Source: an uncultured Collinsella sp. (GTDB taxonomy: Bacteria > Actinomycetota > Coriobacteriia > Coriobacteriales > Coriobacteriaceae). Taken from it: a stretch of 63,239 nt of DNA. Of this stretch, positions 1 through 8,708 are shown piece after piece. The notes under the pieces are model-generated. The model was not told the origin of the DNA. It was given only the letters and a program-made list of their open reading frames with translations, and searched no databases. The position numbers were made by a program, and so were the translations under genes. The stretch covers positions 1 to 63,239 of the forward strand of contig CAUGNQ010000003.1 of assembly GCA_959600835.1 (NCBI GenBank). Reading direction: 5' to 3'. The stretch's first letter is position 1. Every line of letters starts with the position of its first letter.

Positions 1-48
1 TGAAGTTGAACGTCAGATTGTCCAAATGCGGCCCGCGCAGCGTCGGCC

Positions 49-77
49 GGTTACGGCGTTTGGAAAACGCCGTAACC
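49..77. other. Perfect hairpin at the 3' end of queA
   Basis: Thirteen-base arms at 49-61 and 65-77 pair perfectly around a 3-base loop. The right arm touches the queA stop codon, so the hairpin forms directly behind the queA reading frame. Neither side has a T-run, so it may protect the mRNA 3' end rather than act as a classical intrinsic terminator. The 48 bases to its left are too short to assign. Confidence 0.4.
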
Positions 78-1294
78 TACAAAATGAGCATGGCGTCGCC
101 AAAGCTGAAGAAGCGGTAGCGCTCCTCGATGGCGGCGGCATAGGCATCCATGATCTGGTCGCGGGTGGCAAGTGCGCTCACGAGCATCATGAGCGTGGAG
201 CGCGGCACGTGGAAGTTCGTGATCAGCGCGTCGACCACGTGATAGGTCGAGCCGGGCATGAGGTAGAGCTGCGTCGTCGCGTTCTCGCGCACCACGATGT
301 CGCCGCGGCCGAGCGTGTCGGCCCCATCCTCGCGGCCCTCAAAATAGCGCGCCGTCACGGCCGGATCAGACACCGGTGCCTCAGCGTCAAAGGCGCTCTC
401 GAGCGAGCGTACTGCGGTGGTGCCGACGGCGATCACGCGGTGCCCCTCGGCCTTCGCCTTATGCACGGCGTCGACAACCTCCTGTGACACGTGGTAGCGC
501 TCGGTGTGCATGACGTGCTGCGTGGGGTCGTCCTCCTCCACCAGACGGAAGGTATCAATACCCACCTCGAGCTCGACGGCGGCAAACTTCGCGCCCTTGG
601 CCTCGATAGCGGCCATGAGCTCGGGGGTAAAGTGCAGACCCGCCGTAGGAGCGGCAGCCGAGTGCTCCTCCTTCATGGCGTAGACGGTCTGGTACTTCTC
701 GGGATCGCCCTCGTAATCGGTAATGTAGGGCGGCAGCGGCACGTGACCGGCAGCATGAATGGCCTCGTCGAGCGTGCGCGGCTCGCCGGCGGCATTGCAG
801 CCGGCCGGCTCAAAGCGCACCAGACGGCCTCCGCGGCTATCAGTGACAAAGTCGATGACCTCGGCCGTCAGCACCACGGGAGCCCCCTCGGGCGCATGGG
901 CGCCACCGGCGCGATACTCAATCTGAGCACCGGGCTTCAGGCGCTTACCCGGCTTGACCAGGCACTCCCAAACGTGGCCCAGCGGGTCAACATCCTCACG
1001 GCGCTTGAGCAGCAGCGTCTCGACCACGCCACCCGAGCCGGCTTTGCGACCGATCAGGCGGGCCGGCATCACACGCGTCTTGTTGATGACGAGCACATCG
1101 CCCGGCTCGATATAGTCGATGATGTCGCGGAAGATGCGGTGCTCAACGGTACCGCCGTGCTCCAGCGGCTTCCCCGCCTGGGAGCCTTTGCGATCCACCA
1201 CCAGCAGGCGGCAGGAGTCGCGCGGCTCGGCAGGAGCCTGGGCAATCAGTTCCTCAGGAAGGTTGTAGTCAAAATCATCGGTACGCATAGACAC
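77..1294 (-). CDS. queA: S-adenosylmethionine:tRNA ribosyltransferase-isomerase QueA
   Basis: QueA transfers and isomerises the ribosyl part of SAM onto preQ1 at the wobble base of tRNAs, making epoxyqueuosine in the cytoplasm. The 405 residues carry family signatures: DFDYNLPEELIAQ near the N-terminus, NKTRVMPARL at about 71-80, PLPPYI at about 186-191 and PTAGLHFT at about 216-223. Length is slightly above the usual 340-360 residues because of short insertions around residues 85-170. The GTG start at 1294 lies 8 bases after AAGGAG; an in-frame ATG at 1288 is less well spaced. queH, the next enzyme in the pathway, lies just upstream on the same strand, so the two form a queuosine cluster. 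Confidence 0.97.
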   Translation of the reverse strand: MSMRTDDFDYNLPEELIAQAPAEPRDSCRLLVVDRKGSQAGKPLEHGGTVEHRIFRDIIDYIEPGDVLVINKTRVMPARLIGRKAGSGGVVETLLLKRREDVDPLGHVWECLVKPGKRLKPGAQIEYRAGGAHAPEGAPVVLTAEVIDFVTDSRGGRLVRFEPAGCNAAGEPRTLDEAIHAAGHVPLPPYITDYEGDPEKYQTVYAMKEEHSAAAPTAGLHFTPELMAAIEAKGAKFAAVELEVGIDTFRLVEEDDPTQHVMHTERYHVSQEVVDAVHKAKAEGHRVIAVGTTAVRSLESAFDAEAPVSDPAVTARYFEGREDGADTLGRGDIVVRENATTQLYLMPGSTYHVVDALITNFHVPRSTLMMLVSALATRDQIMDAYAAAIEERYRFFSFGDAMLIL

Positions 1295-1358
1295 GTCGGA
1301 TACTCCTTATATAGCTAAAGTCCGCTCTACATCCTAGCAGGCTGACGTCCCAAACGAA

Positions 1359-1934
1359 CTACTTTTTGGCGGCTTTGCGCTCGTCGCGGATGCGGGCGCG
1401 GTCCATGGCCGCCTCGACAGCAGAAAAGCGGCAGCCGCAGTAGTTCTGTCGATACATGCCCAGTTCGCGCGAACGGCGCGTAGCCTCGGGATAATACGGG
1501 CGAAAATCGCGAATCACCGGGGTGAGCCCATGGGCGGCCGCCAAACGCTCAAGCACGTCATTGCAGGTGTCGAACAGCTGATACGGCGAGACGGCGAGCG
1601 TCGTACCCACATATTCAAACCTGCGCTCCTGGGCAACGCGGCATGCCTCGGCCAAGCGCAAGGCATAGCACGAGCGACAGCGACGGGGCCGATCGGCACC
1701 CAGCGGGGCCACGCCGGCCTCCCAGCGCTCGCGGTCCTCCCCCGCCTCGATGAGCTCGATGTCGCCATCGGCACACCACCGGCGCAGCTCGTCCAGACGC
1801 CGCCGCCATTCATCGCGCGGTTGAATATTGGGATTGGTCCAGCAAATCGTGGGCTCAAACCCCTCCTCGCGCAGCAGGCGAACCGGCTCAAGCGAGCATG
1901 GTGCACAGCACGCATGCAGCAACAACGACTTCAT
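1359..1934 (-). CDS. queH: Epoxyqueuosine reductase QueH
   Basis: QueH reduces epoxyqueuosine to queuosine in tRNA, the last step of the pathway. It is the B12-independent alternative to QueG and uses an Fe-S cluster and a second metal. The protein opens with LLLHACCAPCS, the hallmark vicinal cysteines of the former DUF208 family. A CRSCYALRL motif lies mid-protein and NYCGCRFS near the C-terminus; these supply the cluster and metal cysteines. Length of about 191 residues is normal. I prefer the ATG at 1934, which sits 6 bases after a GGGG element and gives the usual short N-terminus; the ATG at 1940 is the alternative. It lies 64 bases upstream of queA and is probably cotranscribed with it. 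Confidence 0.93.
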   Translation of the reverse strand: MKSLLLHACCAPCSLEPVRLLREEGFEPTICWTNPNIQPRDEWRRRLDELRRWCADGDIELIEAGEDRERWEAGVAPLGADRPRRCRSCYALRLAEACRVAQERRFEYVGTTLAVSPYQLFDTCNDVLERLAAAHGLTPVIRDFRPYYPEATRRSRELGMYRQNYCGCRFSAVEAAMDRARIRDERKAAKK

Positions 1935-1982
1935 CGACATCCCCGTCCCAGAAAACTCACCCCGACATCATGGCAGCTAAAA

Positions 1983-2003
1983 TAGCCCCGTCCCAAAAAG
2001 ACT
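1983..2003. repeat. Copy of a dispersed CCCCGTCC-type repeat
   Basis: A 21-base stretch beginning TAGCCCCGTCC and ending AAAAAGACT. It recurs with one mismatch at 62587-62607, where it forms the loop and right arm of a hairpin. A partial copy (CCCCGTCCCAGAAAACT) lies at 1941-1957. It overlaps the 3' end of the DUF3267 gene and the queH leader. Its function is unknown. Confidence 0.4.
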
Positions 2004-2571
2004 ACTTTGCGAAAAAGCGCACGCCAAAGGACGTATCCTCGCAGGCGACGATACGGCGGTCGCGCAGAATGGTCCGCACGTAATACCAATCACCCACACA
2101 GCCCGACAAGTGCAGACCAGCCGCCAGGTAGCACAGCAGCGGATAGTCCGAGAACGCAAACCCCAGGGCAAATGCTGTCGTCACAACAACCGTCGGCGCC
2201 AGGCAAACCGCCATGTACCGCCGGCGCGAATACACAACGCCCTCGGCGCAGGCATAGATCATCGCCGTCTCGCGATTCGCCCCAAAGGTCACCTGCGCGC
2301 CCGCAGGCGCCAGCAGCTTAAAAAACACCGCATGCACCAGCTCGTGCACGGCAAACGATGCCATTGAGACCGCAGCCAAGCCGACTATCCAGCCCACGAC
2401 AGCCATCCAGCCGCCCGCCTCAGCCGCGTCCAAGTCCGCAGGCCCGCCCAACAGCATAAACACCGGCACCAGGCACACGGCAAACACCGCGATCACGGCC
2501 ATCCCCCACACGAAGCAAGCGTGTAGAAAATCCTCGTCCTCAAACGCATGTATGTTGGAAATCTCATTCAT
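2002..2571 (-). CDS. DUF3267-family integral membrane zincin-like protein
   Basis: A 189-residue membrane protein with hydrophobic segments at about 20-43, 55-72 and in the 115-160 region. The key feature is an HELVH zinc-binding motif (HExxH) at residues 76-80, immediately after the second hydrophobic segment. This is the arrangement of the DUF3267 family, predicted but not shown to be membrane-embedded metallopeptidases. Substrate and role are unknown. It is followed by queH on the same strand but separated from it by a repeat, so cotranscription is uncertain. The ribosome-binding site ahead of the ATG is weak. Confidence 0.7.
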   Translation of the reverse strand: MNEISNIHAFEDEDFLHACFVWGMAVIAVFAVCLVPVFMLLGGPADLDAAEAGGWMAVVGWIVGLAAVSMASFAVHELVHAVFFKLLAPAGAQVTFGANRETAMIYACAEGVVYSRRRYMAVCLAPTVVVTTAFALGFAFSDYPLLCYLAAGLHLSGCVGDWYYVRTILRDRRIVACEDTSFGVRFFAK

Positions 2572-2613
2572 AGCATCTTAGGATAGCGCCCCTGCCACGC
2601 ACCCGCCCGCATG

Positions 2614-2622
2614 TGCGATAAT
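2614..2622 (+). promoter_or_regulatory. Possible extended -10 promoter of the MetRS gene
   Basis: TGC followed by GATAAT resembles an extended -10 element about 83 bases upstream of the MetRS start. No convincing -35 box is visible. The leader is too short for a T-box. Confidence 0.3.
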
Positions 2623-2704
2623 GTCGAACGATATGCACGAATTGACCACCGCGCCGCCGAACCCCGTGCCCGGCCGCGCTCTTACCTATATGCGAAGGAG
2701 TCCC

Positions 2705-4855
2705 ATGGCATCCAAATACTCCATGAACGACCGTCCCAGCTGGCCGCGCCGCGCCATCGTTACCGCCGGCGAGCCCTACGGCAACAAGGGTCTGCACTTT
2801 GGCCACGTCGGCGGCGTCTTTGTCCCGGCCGACTTCTTCGCCCGCTTCCTGCGCGACCGCCTGGGCCGCGAAAACGTCATCTTCACCTCGGGCACCGACT
2901 GCTACGGTTCGCCCATCATGGAGAGCTACCGCAAGCTCAAGGAGAACGAGGGCTACGACAAGTCCATCGGCGAGTATGTCGAGTCCAATCACTCCCGCCA
3001 GGCCGCGACCCTCAACAACTACAACATCAGCTGCGACATCTACGGCGGCTCGGGCCTTGAGCCGGCGGCCCAGATCCACAACGAGGTGACTGCCGAGATT
3101 ATCGAGCGCCTGCACGAGCAGGGCACCATCTCCAAGCGCTCCACGCTGCAGTTCTACGATGCCAAGGCCGGCACGTTCCTCAACGGCCGCCAGGTCATCG
3201 GCCGCTGCCCCATCCAGGGCTGCAAGTCCGAGAAGGCTTATGCCGACGAGTGCGATCTGGGCCACCAGTTTGAGCCCGAGGAGCTCATCGCGCCCAAGAG
3301 CCAGCTCACCGGCGAGGTGCCCGAGCTGCGCCCGGTCGACAATCTCTACTTTGACCTGCCGGCCTACCTCGACTTTATGAAGACCTACACCGCCAAGCTC
3401 GCCCAGAACCCGCAGGTTCGCTCCGTGGTCTCCAAGACCATGGAGGAGTGGCTGCTGCCGGCTCAGCTCTACATCCAGAACAAGTTCCGCGAGGCCTTCG
3501 ATGCCGTCGAGGACCAGCTCCCCGAGCACACCGTGCTGGAGCCCGAGGGCAACAAGAGCAGCTTTACCGTCACCTTCCCCAGCTGGAAGGAGCGCGACGA
3601 CGCCCACGCGGTGCTCGCCAACGGTGGCGTGCGCTTCCGCAGCGGCAAGGCACTCGTGCCCTTCCGCATCACCGGCAACATCGACTGGGGCGTTCCGGTG
3701 CCCGAGGTCGATGGCGTCTCCGACGTCACCTGCTGGTGCTGGCCCGAGAGCCTGTGGGCGCCCATCAGCTATACGCGTACCGTGCTCGCGCGCGATGCCA
3801 AGGCCGCCGGCGTGACCGAGGGCGTCGCCGCCCAGGATGCCGCCCTCATGGGCGAGCCCGCCGCCGACTCCACGCAGGTGCCCGCACCCACCTACCAGCA
3901 CAGCTCGCTCGACTGGCGCGACTGGTGGTGCTCTGACGACGCTCAGATTTACCAGTTCATCGGTCAGGACAACATCTATTTCTACTGCATCGCGCAGACC
4001 GCCATGTGGGAGGCCCTGGGCTGGGACCTCACGCAGAGCACCGTCAGCGCCTGCTACCACCTGCTCTACATGGGCAAAAAGGCCAGCTCGTCCTCGCAGA
4101 CGCCTCCCCCGCCGGCAGACGACCTGCTCAACCACTATACCTGCGAGCAGATGCGCGCGCACTGGCTGTCGCTCGGCCTATCCGAAAAGCCGGTGAGCTT
4201 TAGCCCCAAGGCATACGACACGCGTGTGACCGGCAAGGACAAGGACGGCAACGAGGTACGCGCCTGCGACGACAAGCGCGTTATCGACCCGGCCCTTAAG
4301 GAGAGCGCGCTGCTGACCGGCGTGTTCAACCGTCTGGCCCGCAGCTGCTTCTACGGCGTCGCCGTCAAGGAAGGCGACGAGAGCCCCTACCGCAACGGCT
4401 GCATCCCCGCCGGTGCCGCTTCTGACACCGTGGTCGAAGCCGCCGAGCAGGCAGCTCTCGCCTTTGAGCAGGCTATGTACAAGTTCGAGACGCACCGCGC
4501 GCTTGCCGTGTGCGACGACTACCTGCGCGCCGCCAACAAGCGCTGGAGCGACGCTTCCAAGGCCGCCAACAAGCTCGAGGGTAACGAGGCAAACGCCGCA
4601 ATGACGCAGGCGCTCGTCGACGCCTTTACCGAGCTGCGCGTGGTGACCGTGCTCATGCACGGCATCGTCCCTGCCGGCTGCGAGCTCATCTGCGAGTACT
4701 TCGACATCGACCCGGTCGCCTTCTTTAGCTGGGATAACATCTTCGCCTCCACGGATGAGTTTGTGGAGAGCTTGGGCGAGAAGCCCGGCGAGCACCGCGT
4801 AAAGCCGCTGCCCCAGCGCTTCGACTTCTTTAGCAAGCACGAGAGCCAGTACTAA
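2705..4855 (+). CDS. metG: Methionyl-tRNA synthetase, atypical KMSKS loop
   Basis: A class I aminoacyl-tRNA synthetase of 716 residues related to MetRS, which charges tRNA-Met. The HIGH motif appears as HFGH at residues 31-34. A zinc knuckle follows with C168, C173, C183 and H187. Family blocks NLYFDLPAYLDF (about 213) and FIGQDNIYFYC (about 418) are clear. Residues 265-325 form an insertion absent from the classical enzyme. The KMSKS position reads MGKKASSSSQTPPPP (about 456-470), so the second lysine is replaced by serines and a proline run follows. The ATG at 2705 is chosen because AAGGAG ends 4 bases before it; the upstream in-frame ATG has no such site. It could be the housekeeping enzyme of an unusual branch or a paralogue. 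Confidence 0.85.
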   Translation: MASKYSMNDRPSWPRRAIVTAGEPYGNKGLHFGHVGGVFVPADFFARFLRDRLGRENVIFTSGTDCYGSPIMESYRKLKENEGYDKSIGEYVESNHSRQAATLNNYNISCDIYGGSGLEPAAQIHNEVTAEIIERLHEQGTISKRSTLQFYDAKAGTFLNGRQVIGRCPIQGCKSEKAYADECDLGHQFEPEELIAPKSQLTGEVPELRPVDNLYFDLPAYLDFMKTYTAKLAQNPQVRSVVSKTMEEWLLPAQLYIQNKFREAFDAVEDQLPEHTVLEPEGNKSSFTVTFPSWKERDDAHAVLANGGVRFRSGKALVPFRITGNIDWGVPVPEVDGVSDVTCWCWPESLWAPISYTRTVLARDAKAAGVTEGVAAQDAALMGEPAADSTQVPAPTYQHSSLDWRDWWCSDDAQIYQFIGQDNIYFYCIAQTAMWEALGWDLTQSTVSACYHLLYMGKKASSSSQTPPPPADDLLNHYTCEQMRAHWLSLGLSEKPVSFSPKAYDTRVTGKDKDGNEVRACDDKRVIDPALKESALLTGVFNRLARSCFYGVAVKEGDESPYRNGCIPAGAASDTVVEAAEQAALAFEQAMYKFETHRALAVCDDYLRAANKRWSDASKAANKLEGNEANAAMTQALVDAFTELRVVTVLMHGIVPAGCELICEYFDIDPVAFFSWDNIFASTDEFVESLGEKPGEHRVKPLPQRFDFFSKHESQY

Positions 4856-4891
4856 ACACTCGACATGTAATGGAATGGGAAGGAAAGACGG

Positions 4892-5995
4892 ATGTCCAAG
4901 CCGCGTCGTCGTAAGCAGAAAAAGCAGGTCAAGGCCGAGCTCAAGCTCAGGCAGTTTGCCGCCACCGAGCTCTCCGACCAGCTTGCCGCCCTTCCTTGCG
5001 CCGCCGACCTGCCGCGCTTTATGGTCGACACGGTCGCCGGCGCCTATGCGCCCGCCGATGCCGAGCTCATGATCGAGGGCTTCGGCGCCGCGGCCACACG
5101 CCCGGTCACGCTGCGCGCCAACACGCTCAAGGCAACCGCCGAGGACATCGCTGCGGCGCTCGATGCCGCCGGCATCGCCCACAACGCTGTCGCCTGGTAC
5201 CCGGACGCCTTTATCCTGCCCGAGGCCCAGGTTTCCGATCTGTGGGATCTCGACATCTACCGCGACGGCAAAATCTACCTGCAGAGCCTGTCGTCCATGA
5301 TGCCGCCGCTGGTCCTGGGCGCACAGGCAGGCGAGGACATCCTGGACATGTGCGCAGCCCCCGGTGGCAAGACGACGCAGATCGCCGCCCTCACGCAGGG
5401 GCAGGCGCACCTTACCGCCTGCGAGATGAGCATTCCCCGCGCCGAGAAGCTCGAAGCCAACCTCCACCGCCAAGGCGCAAAAAACGTGCCCGTCATGCGC
5501 ATCGACGCACGCGAGCTCGACGAGTTCTTCCGCTTTGACCGCATCCTGCTCGACGCCCCCTGCACCGGCACGGGCACCGTCATCAGCGGCAACGAGAAAA
5601 GCCTGCGCGGCCTGACCGAGCAGCTGCTGAGCAAGTGTGCCCGCTCGCAGCGAGCACTTCTGGACCGCGCCATGGGAGCCCTTAAACCGGGCGGCACGCT
5701 CGTCTATTCGACTTGTTCGATCTTGCCGCAGGAAAACGAGGACGCCCTGCAAGAGGCCCTCGACAAGCACATGGATTGCGAGCTTATCCCCCTCGACGGC
5801 ACGCCGAGCGAAAGTGAAACGCGCCGTGCTCAGGAAGTTGGCGAAGAGCCACGCATCGAGTGCAACGCCCTCACCGAGGCCATCGCCGCCAGCCACGTCT
5901 CGTCCGTCGCCAACGGTATGCCCGGCACGCTGACCATTCCGCCTAGCCGCGACTTTGAGGGCTTCTACATTGCCCTGATCCGAAAACGCAGCTAG
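4892..5995 (+). CDS. RsmB/RsmF-type RNA m5C methyltransferase
   Basis: A SAM-dependent NOL1/NOP2/Sun-family methyltransferase of 367 residues, expected to make 5-methylcytosine in rRNA (or tRNA). The Rossmann SAM site is DMCAAPGGKTTQ at about 152-163. Motif IV DAPCTGTG lies at 221-228 and the catalytic-cysteine motif YSTCSI at 272-277. The basic N-terminus (KPRRRKQKKQ) probably contacts RNA. It lacks the N-terminal NusB-like domain of full RsmB and is nearer the length of RsmF-like proteins, so the exact target base cannot be told from sequence. It follows the MetRS gene by 36 bases and may be cotranscribed. Confidence 0.88.
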   Translation: MSKPRRRKQKKQVKAELKLRQFAATELSDQLAALPCAADLPRFMVDTVAGAYAPADAELMIEGFGAAATRPVTLRANTLKATAEDIAAALDAAGIAHNAVAWYPDAFILPEAQVSDLWDLDIYRDGKIYLQSLSSMMPPLVLGAQAGEDILDMCAAPGGKTTQIAALTQGQAHLTACEMSIPRAEKLEANLHRQGAKNVPVMRIDARELDEFFRFDRILLDAPCTGTGTVISGNEKSLRGLTEQLLSKCARSQRALLDRAMGALKPGGTLVYSTCSILPQENEDALQEALDKHMDCELIPLDGTPSESETRRAQEVGEEPRIECNALTEAIAASHVSSVANGMPGTLTIPPSRDFEGFYIALIRKRS

Positions 5996-6019
5996 CGCAC
6001 GGATCCAAAACTCAACAAG

Positions 6020-6190
6020 CTATCTCTGTGCGCGTTTGCCCTGCTGGTCGCGATGCTGTTTAAGCATCGTGCGCTCCTTGCGTTCGGCCCTTTTGCCCTT
6101 AATGGCCGTGACCACAAAGTAGATGACCGCGGCGGCTACGATTGCGCCCACGCATAGGCCAATCGAGCCCAACATTGCCGAAAATTCCAT
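6020..6190 (-). CDS. Small single-pass membrane protein, 56 aa
   Basis: A short frame encoding 56 residues. It begins MEFSAMLGSIGL, has one hydrophobic helix at about 8-30, and ends in a strongly basic tail (KGKRAERKERTMLKQHR). The ATG at 6190 has AGAGGTGA about 6 bases upstream, a good ribosome-binding site. It lies tail-to-tail with the methyltransferase gene. The topology (short outside, basic inside) fits a small inner-membrane protein of unknown role. No family was recognised. Confidence 0.6.
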   Translation of the reverse strand: MEFSAMLGSIGLCVGAIVAAAVIYFVVTAIKGKRAERKERTMLKQHRDQQGKRAQR

Positions 6191-6380
6191 ACCGCGTCAC
6201 CTCTCTTTTAAACGGGACTTTCAAGATAGCACCCCGATCACCGCCACCACAGCTCCTTCACGTTCGCCGCCCTTCGGTCTAACGGAGGACGCGGCGGGGA
6301 AAAATCAACTCGTCAAACGGTTTAGCATTCGCAATTCCGGCTGCATCGCGCCGGCCGTCATCACATAGAATCGAGCTTCC

Positions 6381-7472
6381 ATGGATACCCTCAACGATCT
6401 AAATGAGCGCGTCGACGCCTTCGTCGGCACCAGCTCTTTCGACACGCCTGCCGCGGCAAACGACCAAGCCCCCATCGATGTGCCCGCCGAGGTTCACGAG
6501 GACATTGTCGCCTCGGTCGATTTCTCCGAGGTCGAGCTCGCAGACGAGTTCACCGAACCCCAGGTAGCTGTGACCCCCAACGGACTGCTTCCCATGGAGC
6601 CGCTGCCCATCGACGGGCGCCTGCGCAAGGCGGCCCTTCGCATGCCTGACGAGATTGAGGAGGCCAGCGGCTTCACGCTCTTCGGCCGTCGTATCAAATC
6701 GCTCATCTACACCACCGACGTCGCGGTCATCCGCAACTCCAACGCCGATGCCGTCTTTGCCGTTTACCCCTTCACGCCGCAGCCCGCCATTACGCAGGCG
6801 CTGCTGACCGTCGCCGAGTGCCCGGTCTTCGTAGGCGTGGGCGGTGGCACCACCACCGGCAAGCGCTCCGTTCAGATGGCAGCCGTCTCCGAGATGCAGG
6901 GCGCGGCGGGCTGCGTGGTCAACTCCCCCGCCACCGCCGAGATGGTCGAGCACATCACCAACATCGCCGACATCCCCGTCATCGCCACGGTCGTACGTTG
7001 CGACGACGATGCTCACGCAAAGGTGCGCGCCGGCGCCAAGATTCTTAACATCGCCGCTGGCAAAAACACGCCGCAGGTCCTGCGTGAACTGCGCGAGCAC
7101 TATCCCAACCTGCCGCTCATCGCGCCGGGCGGCAAGACGCCCGAGAGCATCCGCGAGACCATCGCTGCCGGCGCCAACGCCATCATCTGGACGCCGCCTT
7201 CGGCACAGCAGCTACAGACCGACATGATGCAGCGTTATCGCAAGATGAAGGAAGACGCCACACCTGTCATCTCGCACGACGATGTGCCCATTATCGACCA
7301 GGTCTCCGCCGCCGAGGTCAGCCAGGTCGAGAACATGAATCCCGACGTGCCGATTCCCGACGAGGTCATCGAGCGCGTCGCTTCGATCCACGAGCGCGTC
7401 GAGGAGCGTCGCGCCAACCGCGGGCTCAAGCCCTCACTGCACGGCTTTTTCTTCCGAGGAAAGAAACGCTAA
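6381..7472 (+). CDS. Unrecognised barrel-like protein
   Basis: 363 residues. The first 80 are acidic and probably disordered. From about residue 85 there is an alternating strand-helix pattern with glycine-rich turns (VGVGGGTTTGKRS at about 151-163, LIAPGGKTPES further on) and short hydrophobic strands ending in N, D or G. This resembles a phosphate-binding (beta/alpha)8 barrel such as the aldolase or HMP-synthase type. The C-terminus is charged and ends FFRGKKR. I cannot assign a reaction. A TAGAAT hexamer ends only 8 bases before the ATG and no clear ribosome-binding site is present, so the mRNA could be leaderless. Confidence 0.6.
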   Translation: MDTLNDLNERVDAFVGTSSFDTPAAANDQAPIDVPAEVHEDIVASVDFSEVELADEFTEPQVAVTPNGLLPMEPLPIDGRLRKAALRMPDEIEEASGFTLFGRRIKSLIYTTDVAVIRNSNADAVFAVYPFTPQPAITQALLTVAECPVFVGVGGGTTTGKRSVQMAAVSEMQGAAGCVVNSPATAEMVEHITNIADIPVIATVVRCDDDAHAKVRAGAKILNIAAGKNTPQVLRELREHYPNLPLIAPGGKTPESIRETIAAGANAIIWTPPSAQQLQTDMMQRYRKMKEDATPVISHDDVPIIDQVSAAEVSQVENMNPDVPIPDEVIERVASIHERVEERRANRGLKPSLHGFFFRGKKR

Positions 7473-7484
7473 CCCCAACAGCAA

Positions 7485-7517
7485 GGCCCGCCCCACAAAC
7501 GTGAGGCGGGCCGTTTT
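7485..7517 (+). terminator. Intrinsic terminator after the barrel-like gene
   Basis: Arms GGCCCGCC (7485-7492) and GGCGGGCC (7505-7512) form an 8-bp GC stem followed by a T-run at 7514-7517. It lies 12 bases beyond the stop codon of the plus-strand gene. Confidence 0.8.
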
Positions 7518-7553
7518 CGTTTGAGCAATCATGCAGCGATGTGATGGGGCAAA

Positions 7554-8444
7554 TTAATCCACGCGCTTGTCGCCCATAAAGAAGAGCGCCACCGTACCAG
7601 GTCCGGTATGCGAGCCAATCAGAGTACCGATGTTATTGATCTCAATCTTGCCTTTAAGCTGCGGAATCTGTTCCTCGATCAGCGCCGCAACTGCCTCGGC
7701 ATCCTCGCGGCACGCCGAGTGCGACATGATGCACTTACCCGAATAATCCGCACCGTCCTGCACGTGTGCCATCATGGTCTTAGCCATCTCGGAAATCGCG
7801 CGCTTCTTAGTGCGAATCTTCTCACGTGGCGACAGCTTACCTTCGCAATCGACCGTCATAAGTGGGCAAATCTTAAGCGCCGTGCCGATGATCGCGCTCG
7901 CAGCCGAAATGCGACCGCCGCGCAGGTAGCTCGACAGATCGGTCGAGAAGAACCAGTGGTGCAGGTTGAGCTTATGCTCCTCGATCCAAGCGGCCGTCTC
8001 GTCGAGTGAAGCCACGCTATCGCGCACGTCGGCGGCACATTCCGCCAGCAGGCCAAAGCCCGAAGACGCTGCCAGCGAATCGATGACGCGCACCTTGCCG
8101 CCCTGGGGATAGCGATCCGCGAGCATCTGCGCCGCAACGCAGGCCGATCCATACGTGCCCGAAATACCCGACGACAACGTCAGGTGCAGCACGTCTTTGC
8201 CCTCGGCAACAAGCGGCTCCCAAAACTCCTCGTACTCACCCACGCTCACCTGAGACGTCTTGGGCATGGCGCCCGCGGATATCTGGGCAAAAAACTCGTC
8301 CGGCGTAATCGACTGATACAGATCGTCCGTATAGACAACATCGTCGATCTCGTAATGAAAACACACGACGGGGATATTGCGCGATTCAAAGAACTCACGG
8401 GTTCGATCGGCGGCAGATTCACAGGTCAGGACAAAATCACTCAT
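7554..8444 (-). CDS. DegV family fatty-acid-binding protein
   Basis: A 296-residue protein of the DegV/FakB fold. These proteins bind a fatty acid in a cleft between two domains and, where studied, present it to the fatty-acid kinase FakA. Family blocks include MSDFVLTCESAADRT at the N-terminus, the PKTSQVS segment at about 61, LTLSSGISGTYGSA at about 88-101 and RVIDSLAASSGFG at about 119-131. No FakA gene is nearby. The ATG at 8444 has AAGGAG about 8 bases upstream. It faces away from fbp and converges with the barrel-like gene. Confidence 0.9.
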   Translation of the reverse strand: MSDFVLTCESAADRTREFFESRNIPVVCFHYEIDDVVYTDDLYQSITPDEFFAQISAGAMPKTSQVSVGEYEEFWEPLVAEGKDVLHLTLSSGISGTYGSACVAAQMLADRYPQGGKVRVIDSLAASSGFGLLAECAADVRDSVASLDETAAWIEEHKLNLHHWFFSTDLSSYLRGGRISAASAIIGTALKICPLMTVDCEGKLSPREKIRTKKRAISEMAKTMMAHVQDGADYSGKCIMSHSACREDAEAVAALIEEQIPQLKGKIEINNIGTLIGSHTGPGTVALFFMGDKRVD

Positions 8445-8708
8445 ATGAGGCTCCTTAAGTATTGCTGCGCAAATTATCGCACAGCAAGCCTAAATACGAT
8501 ACAAATGTCCGCTATTTACCAATGCGAACCATTTGCATCCAATATCTTTATCATGAACATCCCCATCCCCCGCCATGGGCCAACGTGGGCAAAATCACCC
8601 GCTTCGTCTCCACTCAACCGCCATATCTACCTCCACTAAATCGATTTAGCAAACCGTTCGGCTAACAATTCGGCCGCCCATCCCCAATCGAAACAAAAGC
8701 GGCGCATA
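8445..8708. other. Divergent intergenic region, degV to fbp
   Basis: Nothing coding was seen. It is locally AT-richer than its surroundings and holds one weak 6-base stem (TTGCTG/CAGCAA near 8460-8485). Promoters for both divergent genes must lie here, but no clean pair of -35 and -10 boxes stands out. Confidence 0.4.

Noticed and set aside
2564..4162. 532-codon minus-strand frame opposite the MetRS gene
   Set aside because: Shadow; the plus strand carries HIGH-type and zinc-knuckle motifs.
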